Shown piece by piece: positions 1 through 5,715 of a stretch of 13,558 bases of DNA. Every line of letters begins with the position of its first letter. Within the stretch, counting starts at the first letter, position 1. The stretch is from positions 1-13,558 of the forward strand of contig CAAEDU010000005.1 of the NCBI GenBank assembly GCA_900754695.1, given 5' to 3'. Under the pieces are notes generated by a model. It saw nothing but the letters and a program-made list of their open reading frames with translations. It did no database searches and was not told the origin of the DNA. The position numbers and the translations under genes are program-made. Source of the DNA: Clostridia bacterium. Lineage in GTDB: Bacteria > Bacillota > Clostridia > Christensenellales > CAG-917.

Positions 1-2
1 TT

Positions 3-647
3 GCGCAAAATTTCGTAAAGGAAACAAAAGCGGACGGAGAAGAGATTGTAAGATTTGTGCCGCTTGATCCCTTCGAAACCCCGGCAGCAGTGGAAAAGAT
101 ATGTGAGAGCTTTAACAGGGCAGTGGACGCTTGCGATGTGGACCCGCTTATCCTCATCCCTGCGTTCATTATGGATTTCCTCTGCATTCACCCGTTCTCG
201 GACGGCAACGGAAGGATGTCGCGCCTGCTCACCACTTTGCTGTTGTACCGTGCCGGGTATGTGGTCGGCAAATATATCAGCTTGGAAAGCAAAATCGAAA
301 ACACCAAGGACAGTTATTATGACGCGCTGGCGAAGAGTGATGCGAATTGGTATACTGGCGAGAACGACAGCACGCCTTTTATCAAATATACGCTCGGTAC
401 AGTGTTGGCGGCTTACAGGGATTTCGAAGAAAGAATGACGGCCGTCGAAGGCAAATACTCGTCCACGGATTTGGTGAAAATCGCCGTCGGCAATACGATA
501 GGGAAGTTCACGAAGAACGACGTTATGGAACGCGTGCCGTCGATAGGAAAAACCTCCGTCGAAAACGCTTTGAGAGTGTTGTTGGAGGAGGGAGTTATCG
601 GCAGGGAAGGCAAGGGAAAAGCGACGTTTTATTTCCGAAAAAACTGA
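3..647 (+). CDS. Fic family protein (probable AMP transferase), 5'-truncated by the window edge
   Basis: Fic domains usually transfer AMP from ATP to a hydroxyl of a target protein, often as toxins or signalling regulators in the cytoplasm. The core motif HPFSDGNGR is complete (bases 189-215), with the catalytic His first and the phosphate-binding DGNGR loop after it. The open frame runs back to the window edge without a stop, and the 18 residues before the GTG at 57 read as Fic sequence, so the true start lies outside. The last ~60 residues look like a winged helix-turn-helix (TKNDVMERVPSIGKTSVENA, then a basic RKGKA-like wing region), as in many Fic proteins with a C-terminal DNA-binding domain. 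An inhibitory helix (S/T-x-x-x-E/G-N) is not visible, but the N-terminal part is missing. By eye the gene is less GC-rich than the rest of the window, which may indicate transfer. The family call is firm; the target is unknown. Confidence 0.9.
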   Translation, partial: AQNFVKETKADGEEIVRFVPLDPFETPAAVEKICESFNRAVDACDVDPLILIPAFIMDFLCIHPFSDGNGRMSRLLTTLLLYRAGYVVGKYISLESKIENTKDSYYDALAKSDANWYTGENDSTPFIKYTLGTVLAAYRDFEERMTAVEGKYSSTDLVKIAVGNTIGKFTKNDVMERVPSIGKTSVENALRVLLEEGVIGREGKGKATFYFRKN

Positions 648-703
648 GGGAATTTTCTTTGCAAAACTGCCTAAAAACGTGCGGATTTTTCTGATTGGCT
701 GTA

Positions 704-740
704 TTTGGCTGTCAAATTGGAAAAATGGCTGACAGCCAAA
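704..740. repeat. 11-bp perfect inverted repeat (operator-like dyad)
   Basis: The arms TTTGGCTGTCA (704-714) and TGACAGCCAAA (730-740) are perfect reverse complements around a 15-base spacer. The octamer TTGGCTGT also occurs just before, at 695-702, making a short direct repeat with the left arm. There is no T-run on either strand, so an intrinsic terminator is unlikely. It lies 56 bases after the stop of the Fic gene. It could be a regulator-binding dyad or a transcript-end hairpin for the Fic mRNA; the sequence alone does not decide. Confidence 0.5.
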
Positions 741-847
741 GAAATTCGGGGGAAGAAAAAGCACAAGATATTGTGGTGTATGAGAAATTTGGAAGGGGTA
801 TTTTGCGGCGGGCAATGCCCCTTTTGTTTCGGGTTGTACCTTGGTAG

Positions 848-971
848 GGAACGAAGTGACGGAATAGCGATCGTTGCACGGAGTGCCGATCGCGTCCAAT
901 GCGGTGTCCGCAGTGTCATTTCGGCTGCGCCGAAAGCGCGCAGAGCGAAAACAGCGTCAGGGGGTTCGAGG
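848..971. repeat. Palindromic repeat unit 1 (shared ends, private core)
   Basis: The left 23 bases (848-870) are identical to 1050-1072, and the right 27 bases (945-971) are identical to 1111-1137, so this unit and unit 2 share both ends. The ends contain TGACG and CGTCA, which can pair. The core differs from unit 2 and consists of small hairpins: GCGATCG (867-873) with CGATCGC (887-893) enclosing GCAC/GTGC, then GCGG/CCGC, then TTTCGGC/GCCGAAA. The right end GGGGGTTCGAG matches a tRNA T-arm. It resembles a dispersed, non-coding extragenic palindromic element. Confidence 0.7.
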
Positions 972-981
972 AAAGACTGTT

Positions 982-1014
982 AAAAAGAAAGAAACCGGTT
1001 TTACGGTTTCTTTC
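982..1014 (-). terminator. Intrinsic terminator, minus strand, just past the duplicated tRNA end
   Basis: On the minus strand GAAAGAAACCG (1014-1004) pairs with CGGTTTCTTTC (997-987) across a 6-base loop, and TTTTTA follows directly. This is a standard intrinsic terminator. It begins only three bases beyond the duplicated tRNA-Asn 3' end (1017-1046), the spacing expected of a tRNA terminator. That suggests this was the original terminator of the tRNA gene before sequence was inserted between them. Confidence 0.75.
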
Positions 1015-1016
1015 AA

Positions 1017-1046
1017 ATGGCGCCTGTTGAGGGACTCGAACCCCCG
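1017..1046 (-). repeat. Exact 30-bp duplicate of the tRNA-Asn 3' end (att-site-like)
   Basis: These 30 bases are identical to 1338-1367, which form the T-arm, 3' acceptor strand, discriminator and CCA of tRNA-Asn plus one flanking base. The orientation is the same and the copies are 321 bp apart. Only the 3' part of the tRNA is repeated; upstream, the match stops at 1046 and repeat unit 2 takes over. A direct repeat of a tRNA 3' end is the classic footprint of site-specific integration. Only 291 bp lie between the copies and no integrase gene is present, so it would be a remnant or very small element. A partial tRNA duplication is the alternative. Confidence 0.75.
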
Positions 1047-1137
1047 TAAGGAACGAAGTGACGGAATAGCGAGTTTTCGCCATCTGATCTGCACGCGAAA
1101 GTCGTGCAGGGCGAAAACAGCGTCAGGGGGTTCGAGG
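1035..1137. repeat. Palindromic repeat unit 2: long nested hairpin
   Basis: Almost the whole unit folds on itself in four nested steps: CTCGAACCCCC (1035-1045) with GGGGGTTCGAG (1126-1136); TGACG (1059-1063) with CGTCA (1121-1125); GTTTTCGCC (1073-1081) with GGCGAAAAC (1110-1118); and CTGCACG with CGTGCAG at the tip (about 1088-1108). Its left outer arm is part of the duplicated tRNA T-arm, so the palindrome straddles the junction. It shares 23-bp and 27-bp ends with unit 1. It may be a MITE/REP-like mobile palindrome or a structured RNA; no coding function is supported. Confidence 0.75.
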
Positions 1138-1179
1138 GATAAAAAGAAAATAAAAAAAGAAACTGCGGCGAAGCCGCCC

Positions 1180-1260
1180 CGCGGAGCAAAAATGAGAGAG
1201 CGGTGCGATAGTTCCGCAGGAACGAGGAGCACAGCGAACGTCTTGCATTTTTGCGACGCG
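1180..1260. repeat. Third nested palindrome between the two tRNA-end copies
   Basis: CGCG (1180-1183) pairs with CGCG (1257-1260), GCAAAAATG (1186-1194) with CATTTTTGC (1246-1254), GTGC (1203-1206) with GCAC (1229-1232), and GTTCC (1211-1215) with GGAAC (1219-1223). A separate small hairpin, GCGGC/GCCGC, lies just before it at 1165-1177. The sequence is not a copy of units 1 or 2, though its architecture of nested arms is alike. Confidence 0.65.
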
Positions 1261-1285
1261 AAGAGGAGCCGCAGGCATACATGCA

Positions 1286-1314
1286 AACAACTCTCCGGGG
1301 AACGGAGAGTTGTT
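1286..1314 (-). terminator. Hairpin downstream of tRNA-Asn, weak terminator candidate
   Basis: AACAACTCTCC (1286-1296) and GGAGAGTTGTT (1304-1314) form an 11-bp stem with a 7-base loop, about 25 bases beyond the CCA end of tRNA-Asn. On the minus strand the bases after the stem have only a poor T-run, so it may act as a weak terminator or processing signal. The stronger terminator at 982-1014 lies farther on. Confidence 0.5.
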
Positions 1315-1338
1315 GCGAAGTTCGCCTTGCGGCGACGA

Positions 1339-1414
1339 TGGCGCCTGTTGAGGGACTCGAACCCCCGACACTGCGGTTAACAGCCGCATGCTCTACCGGC
1401 TGAGCTAAACAGGC
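1339..1414 (-). tRNA. tRNA-Asn (anticodon GUU), CCA encoded
   Basis: The 76-base minus-strand sequence folds as a full cloverleaf. The 7-bp acceptor stem is GCCTGTT/AACAGGC, followed by discriminator G and an encoded CCA (1341-1339). The D-arm contains TAGCTCAG and GGTAGAGC. The anticodon loop CTGTTAA (1383-1377) has anticodon GTT, closed by a GCGG/CCGC stem. The T-arm contains GGTTCGAGTCC. A G discriminator is normal for bacterial tRNA-Asn. The gene is single, with its own promoter, and its 3' end is duplicated at 1017-1046. Confidence 0.97.
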
Positions 1415-1433
1415 AAATTTTGTGCGCTTGATT

Positions 1434-1462
1434 ATAATAATATTCCGCGGGGAAAATGTCAA
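1434..1462 (-). promoter_or_regulatory. Sigma-A promoter for tRNA-Asn
   Basis: On the minus strand a perfect -35 TTGACA (1462-1457) is followed, 17 bases later, by TATTAT (1439-1434), five of six matches to the -10 consensus. Transcription would begin about 10-15 bases before the tRNA 5' end at 1414, a normal short leader for a tRNA gene. Confidence 0.8.
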
Positions 1463-1560
1463 CGGTTTTGGGCAATCTTTAAAATACGGGACTCTGTTCG
1501 TATTGTTCCGGACAGGTATGGGAGAGGATTGTCCCGTCCTGAACGGCACGAAAGCCGATG

Positions 1561-1589
1561 TTGACAGGGTATGGTATGTTTTATATAAT
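1561..1589 (+). promoter_or_regulatory. Perfect consensus sigma-A promoter
   Basis: TTGACA (1561-1566) and TATAAT (1584-1589) are both exact consensus hexamers with the ideal 17-base spacing. The predicted start, about 1596, falls on the ribosome binding site of the next gene, leaving almost no leader, so no room for a riboswitch or attenuator. This should be a strong promoter. Confidence 0.9.
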
Positions 1590-1608
1590 CGGGGCAGAGG
1601 AGGTTTTT

Positions 1609-2082
1609 ATGGGAAACATCATATCTTTTGTTGCAGACGGGGCGGCGGTGAGCGCGGACGCGCTCAAAGCGGTCATCGAGAATAACATCGCGGCGACAAT
1701 TGCCACCATAGGGCTGGTCATCTATTTCCTTTGCACGGCGGTCGTGTTCATCATAAACCCGATCAAGTTCGGCAAAAACTATTCCGTCCAACCCGTCGAC
1801 AACGCCGGCAAGACGGAGATCAGGGTCTATTACGGCGGCATATCCTTTGCGCTCGGGCTCTTCCTTGCCGTGCTCGCTTTCGTGTTCGGGCATCCCTTCT
1901 ATTCGCTCGTCGGCGGGCTCATCTTCGCCAACACGGTGTTCTTCACACGCCTCACCTTCACCTTCGTGGACAAGGGTTGGAGCTGTCCCTACACCAAGCT
2001 CGCCATCCCCGCCGAAGGCGGTTTCATCGTCGTGCTCTGGATCTGTTTCGCCATCGCCGTCGCCATCGAAGGCGCGATCTGA
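1609..2082 (+). CDS. Small four-helix membrane protein, DUF4345-like
   Basis: This 157-residue protein has four hydrophobic segments, at about residues 27-48, 75-93, 98-113 and 137-152. Between the first two is a loop containing NP and KTEIRVYYGG. The pattern of a charged E-I-R before Y-Y-G-G at the start of helix 2 resembles DUF4345 proteins, whose function is unknown. The start at 1609 is chosen because AGAGGAGG lies 5 bases upstream; an upstream in-frame ATG at 1558 precedes the promoter and cannot be used from it. The gene stands alone: a perfect sigma-A promoter precedes it and a strong terminator follows. That design suggests steady, high expression. The membrane location is secure; the family name is tentative. 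Confidence 0.85.
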   Translation: MGNIISFVADGAAVSADALKAVIENNIAATIATIGLVIYFLCTAVVFIINPIKFGKNYSVQPVDNAGKTEIRVYYGGISFALGLFLAVLAFVFGHPFYSLVGGLIFANTVFFTRLTFTFVDKGWSCPYTKLAIPAEGGFIVVLWICFAIAVAIEGAI

Positions 2083-2108
2083 CGCACCCAGTAAAACAAA
2101 ACAAAATT

Positions 2109-2155
2109 CACAAAACCGCCGTTTATGCGGCGGTTTTGTGTTGTTTATCTCTTTT
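2109..2155 (+). terminator. Intrinsic terminator of the DUF4345-like gene
   Basis: CACAAAACCGCCG (2109-2121) and CGGCGGTTTTGTG (2128-2140) form a perfect 13-bp stem with the 6-base loop TTTATG. A T-rich tract ending in seven consecutive T follows on the plus strand. The stem starts 26 bases after the stop codon. Confidence 0.9.
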
Positions 2156-2158
2156 TTT

Positions 2159-2377
2159 GCGAGGGTGTTACACCCTCGCGCTCCCTGTGGGGGTATTATA
2201 CCCCCACACCCCCATACTCTTTATAATAAAAGAGCGCCGAGTGTTGCGGGCGCAGCCGCAACGCTCGGCGCAATATTATTAAAAGTAAGGGGTCGAGGGG
2301 CATAATGCCCCTCGCGGGGTCAAGGGGCGGAGCCCATTGAACACATCCCCGCAGGATGGCAGGGGTGGTGCCCCTGC
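2159..2377. repeat. Row of six unrelated hairpins
   Basis: Six separate palindromes stand almost end to end: GCGAGGGTGT around one base (2159-2179); TGTGGGGGTAT around one base (2186-2208); a long 16-bp stem at 2234-2271; CGAGGGGCAT around one base (2294-2314); a nine-bp stem with one mismatch and a GGA loop (2320-2340); and GCAGGGG/CCCCTGC (2359-2377). Three have a single unpaired central base, so they are near-perfect DNA palindromes rather than good RNA hairpins. They do not share sequence beyond being G/C-run palindromes. Confidence 0.8.
2225..2271 (-). terminator. Probable terminator of the cvpA-surface protein operon
   Basis: On the minus strand GCGCCGAG (2271-2264) followed by GTTGCGG pairs with CCGCAAC and CTCGGCGC (2241-2234), a stem of about 15 bp with one weak pair. 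It is followed by TCTTTTATT, a moderate T-tract. It lies about 118 bases past the stop at 2389, inside the hairpin row, and is the only member with a T-tract on that strand. Confidence 0.6.
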
Positions 2378-2388
2378 GTACATGGTCA

Positions 2389-5300
2389 TCACGCTATGCC
2401 GAACAGCTTCTCCATATTGACGGTGAGCTGACCGTCGGAGTCGGAGTATTCGAGAGCGCCGAAGAAGTCGGCGAGTTTGACATCCTGCAGGATGTAGGAG
2501 ACCTGGGGGGAGACCGCGATGTTTGCGTACTTGAGCAGTTCGCCGATGGTCATATCCGTAAACATGGAGGTGACGTTTGCGGAGAGCCCGTCCACGGTGG
2601 ACCCGCTGAGGGCGGGGTTGTCGAAGAGGGAACCCGGCTCTATCTCCATCATCTCGCCGATGGTGAGGGTGTCGATGGTCTCATTGAGCGAGCCGATGGT
2701 CACCTGCCGCTCGAGGAGAGAGATGAGGATGGTGGGGCTCTTTTCCTCGATCACGGTCACCTTGGTAGTGGAGAGGTGGGAGAGGTTGGTGCCGCCGTCG
2801 TTCGCGGCATTGCCGCCGATGTAGCCCATCACGCGGTCGTAGCGCGCAGCGTCTGTGCCGTGAATAGCTTCGTTATATTCCTCCCATTCGCCGGAGACAT
2901 TCACCCAGCCGCCGTTTTCCGCATTTTCGAGGAAAATGTAGTCGCACTCGCGCTTGGAGTAGACGGTGTAGTCGGCTTGATAACCTGAGTCGATGAGAGA
3001 GTAGTAGTAGAGCGCGAGGGGAGTGCTCCCATCCGATCCTGTTCTGCCATCCTCATATTTAGCTTCGAGCAGGATGTATCCGCCGCCTGTCCCTTCAGAG
3101 AAAGAACCGGTCGTGAAATCGAAGGAGTGAGTGCCGTTGCCGTCCGAAGCGGGGTAGTAGCCCTCGGTATACTTAAAATAGACGGCTTCGCCCCAATGAG
3201 TCGGGTCGTCGGGATTATAAGGCTCATACGAGCCGAAGGCTGCGCCGTTGCTTATGACATAAAGCCCGCTGCCGTCGGTCAGGTCTTCAACATTTTTGTA
3301 AACAGACACAGTGTCGATGTCGCTCGCATCCGCGTCTTCCGTGCGGTAATAAGCGGCTTGCAGTGCGGATAGATTTCCTTTGGCGACATAATAGGCAACG
3401 AGAGCGGGATTTGTTTTATATGCGCCGTCCCCGGCGGGGAAATAAATGTTCGCGCCGTGTTCGACGACGAACGCCGCCGCGCTCTCGGAGTTGTCGTCGG
3501 TGTATTGTTTGTAGCCGAATGTCTTTTCATCCAAGACTGTGAGTTGGCTCTTGGTGGCGGGGAGATATATGACGTCGGTCATATAGTACTTGCCGCTGCC
3601 GTCGTAGACGAAAGTGTAGTGCTTGCCGTTCTCCGTGTAGTTGGGGTCCGCTTCAAAGAGCCATTGGTCCTCGTCCGTCTCGGGAGTCCCGTCGGGGACG
3701 TATTGCGCGACGGTGTATTCCGTCACCTCGATGATGTCGGAGAGCAGGGTGTTCTCGATGATGCCGTCCATGGCTTCGGAGACATTGTCGATGTTCACAT
3801 ACGCAAGCTGTTTGAGGACGGCGTTGCCTTCGCCTTCATGGGTGCGTTCGTAGTAAGTGACGGCCGCGGCATTTTCATCGTAGACCACGCGCTCGGGATA
3901 GCCGAGCTTTTCTTTGAACACATAGTAGGTCTCGCCGGGCTGAGGATCGCTCACGGGCGCGAAGGTGTCCACCTCGACATTGAGGGCGTCGCCCAGCACC
4001 ATGCCGGAGAACGCGGCGGAGATGTTGGGGATGGTCACGCCCGCAAGCCTCTGCAATGCGGCGGAAGCCTCTCCCGCCGACTCGGTCTTGGAGTAGCGGG
4101 TAAGCCCTGCGTGTGAAGGCTCGGAGGGGTTGTACAGCGTGTAGTAAGTGCCGCCTACCTCGGAGGAGACCTTGACGTAAGAGCCGTCGGGATCCTCGGT
4201 GTAGGTGCTCATTTTGATGTCGGTGGCGTCAGCGAGAGTGATGGTGTCGAGCGCGTCGCTCATCTTGTTGATGGGCGTGTCCTTGAGAGTTTGCAGGATC
4301 TTCGCGCTGTCCTCGTCGATGTCCAGCACCTCGCCGAGTTTGAGCGAGGTGAGGGCGTCCGTCGCGCCCGCGATGGTGGAGATGGTCTCTCCCGCGATGA
4401 CCTGCGCAGGGGGATCTGCCGTGCCGGCGTGCACGCTGAGATAGCCCGTGAAGTTGTCGTCCAGGCGGGTGTTGTCGTCGAGGACCGCCTCGGGGTCGCG
4501 CCCGTATTCGGCGGCGGGCTCCACGGAGACGGTGCCGTCATCCGCGGTGACGGAGGCGAAGACGGGGAGGGTGGCAAAGTCGATGCTGCCGTCCGTCACT
4601 TTCGCCGTGCCGTCAAGGACTGCCGCGTTGAGGGTGTATGTCCCGTCCGCATTTGCGAGGATGTTGTCAAGAGTGAGGAAACCGCCGTCCGCAAGCACAA
4701 AGCCGCCCGCGCCGTCGCTCACATAGTCGTTGAGGAAGGTCTTCACCGCAAAGACGGCGTCCGCGCCGTAGTTTGCGGAGGAGTCGTAGGCGGTGTAGAC
4801 GATATGGCGGTAGTAAGTTTCGGTGTTAGCTTCCGCGTCGAAAGAGGAAGCGTAGCAGGAGTTGTCGGGCTCATAAGTCCCGTCGTCATTCATCACATAG
4901 CGCATCTCGCGGTAGACCAGCCCGTTCTCGTCCGCGCCCGCTATGTACGTCTCGGTGACGTGCGTCTCGTCCGCGAGAGGGGAAGTCAGTTCGCCTGCAG
5001 GCACTTCGATGTAGTCGTCCGTGACGACGTAGAGCCGCACCGCGCCCTTTTCAACAAAGAGGTCGCTGTCCGCGTCGATGACCACGCCCACGGGCAGGTT
5101 GTCCATCACCTCCGCGAAGGAGGAGAGGGGAGTGTGGCGGAGGGTGGTGATGAGGTTGTTTTCGCCGAGAGAGAGACCGAAGTCGCGCTCGATGGTGTAG
5201 ACGGTCATCTTCTCGTCGTCGATGGAGGAGAGGACATTGTCGAGGGCGACGTTCACCTTTTCGTCAAGGTTGTCCTGCAACACGCGAAGGTCGGGATATT

Positions 5301-5700
5301 CCGTCTCGAAATCCATGTCGAGGAACTCGCCCACGTCGCGCAGGGTCATATTGTTGACGACGTCGCCGAGATGGTCGGGGACTTCCAACAGGGAATAGCC
5401 GAAGAGGGGAGTGATGTCGATGCCGCTGATCTCCGAGGGGATCTTCAGCCCGTAATCGGTCCTGAGCTTCTCGATGGTGAGCTCGTCCATATTCTGCAGG
5501 TCGCCGATGAGGGACTGCACGAGCTCGAGGATGGTCTTGTTGTTGACGTCGCTCTCGTCGTCAAAGATGTCGGTGCCGAGGGTGTTCTCGATCTGCCCCA
5601 CGCTGACCAGCGAGCCCGCGGCGAACACCGCGCCCACCACGGCGACCACGAGGAGTACCATGCCCACGATCATACCGATGACAAAATTCAATGCTTTCAT
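2389..5700 (-). CDS. Large membrane-anchored extracytoplasmic repeat protein, unrecognised family
   Basis: This 1103-residue protein has one hydrophobic segment, about residues 5-29, right after MKA. It reads as a signal-anchor, so the remainder should be outside the membrane. That remainder is acidic, nearly Cys-free and modular. Short helical units recur, for example 103-130, 434-461, 466-496, 548-576, 628-658, 990-1020 and 1036-1060. They share a pattern of L-x-x-L, then I-x-N/K-h-S/T-x-A/T-h, then TLG(D/E)hL near an acidic end (LKLGEVLDID, MVLGDALNVE, LTIGEMMEIE, MTIGELLKYA). Between them lie Tyr-rich, probably beta-stranded inserts (GGTYYTLYNP, GETYYVFKEK, GKHYTFVYDG). No LPXTG or C-terminal anchor is seen. 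GAGGG stands 5 bases before the ATG. It follows the cvpA-like gene by 15 bp, so the two are probably co-transcribed. I do not recognise the family and assign no function. Confidence 0.88.
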   Translation of the reverse strand: MKALNFVIGMIVGMVLLVVAVVGAVFAAGSLVSVGQIENTLGTDIFDDESDVNNKTILELVQSLIGDLQNMDELTIEKLRTDYGLKIPSEISGIDITPLFGYSLLEVPDHLGDVVNNMTLRDVGEFLDMDFETEYPDLRVLQDNLDEKVNVALDNVLSSIDDEKMTVYTIERDFGLSLGENNLITTLRHTPLSSFAEVMDNLPVGVVIDADSDLFVEKGAVRLYVVTDDYIEVPAGELTSPLADETHVTETYIAGADENGLVYREMRYVMNDDGTYEPDNSCYASSFDAEANTETYYRHIVYTAYDSSANYGADAVFAVKTFLNDYVSDGAGGFVLADGGFLTLDNILANADGTYTLNAAVLDGTAKVTDGSIDFATLPVFASVTADDGTVSVEPAAEYGRDPEAVLDDNTRLDDNFTGYLSVHAGTADPPAQVIAGETISTIAGATDALTSLKLGEVLDIDEDSAKILQTLKDTPINKMSDALDTITLADATDIKMSTYTEDPDGSYVKVSSEVGGTYYTLYNPSEPSHAGLTRYSKTESAGEASAALQRLAGVTIPNISAAFSGMVLGDALNVEVDTFAPVSDPQPGETYYVFKEKLGYPERVVYDENAAAVTYYERTHEGEGNAVLKQLAYVNIDNVSEAMDGIIENTLLSDIIEVTEYTVAQYVPDGTPETDEDQWLFEADPNYTENGKHYTFVYDGSGKYYMTDVIYLPATKSQLTVLDEKTFGYKQYTDDNSESAAAFVVEHGANIYFPAGDGAYKTNPALVAYYVAKGNLSALQAAYYRTEDADASDIDTVSVYKNVEDLTDGSGLYVISNGAAFGSYEPYNPDDPTHWGEAVYFKYTEGYYPASDGNGTHSFDFTTGSFSEGTGGGYILLEAKYEDGRTGSDGSTPLALYYYSLIDSGYQADYTVYSKRECDYIFLENAENGGWVNVSGEWEEYNEAIHGTDAARYDRVMGYIGGNAANDGGTNLSHLSTTKVTVIEEKSPTILISLLERQVTIGSLNETIDTLTIGEMMEIEPGSLFDNPALSGSTVDGLSANVTSMFTDMTIGELLKYANIAVSPQVSYILQDVKLADFFGALEYSDSDGQLTVNMEKLFGIA

Positions 5701-5715
5701 TCAGCCCTCACTGTG

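Larger units (their letters stand above)
648..1338. other. Gene-free stretch rich in palindromes and repeats
   Basis: No convincing protein gene lies here. Open frames in the stretch are the usual spurious translations of tRNA sequence and of the repeats, with no plausible ribosome binding site. The stretch holds an inverted repeat (704-740), two related palindromic repeat units (848-971 and 1050-1137), a minus-strand terminator (982-1014), a duplicated tRNA-Asn 3' end (1017-1046), a third nested palindrome (1180-1260), and a hairpin just downstream of tRNA-Asn (1286-1314). Almost every 100 bp can fold, which is unusual for a simple spacer. Confidence 0.75.
2083..2388. other. Convergent intergenic stretch, no gene
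   Basis: This 306-bp space separates the membrane protein gene from the end of the convergent minus-strand operon. It holds the terminator at 2109-2155 and a row of six hairpins from 2159 to 2377. No open frame with a ribosome binding site is present. Confidence 0.75.

Noticed and set aside
671..983. Small protein genes after the Fic gene on either strand
   Set aside because: Both frames lack a ribosome binding site and run straight into the palindromic repeat, giving low-complexity, unrecognisable sequence.
848..1137. CRISPR array
   Set aside because: Only two copies, ends rather than whole units are repeated, and the spacing is irregular; no cas gene is present.
874..1549. Open frames on both strands across the tRNA region
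   Set aside because: They translate tRNA-Asn, its duplicate and the palindromes (the familiar LLRDSNPR and GGSSPSTGAI artefacts), so they are not proteins.
2389..5700. LPXTG-type sortase-anchored surface protein
   Set aside because: There is no LPXTG-like motif, C-terminal hydrophobic segment or basic tail; the only anchor is at the N-terminus.
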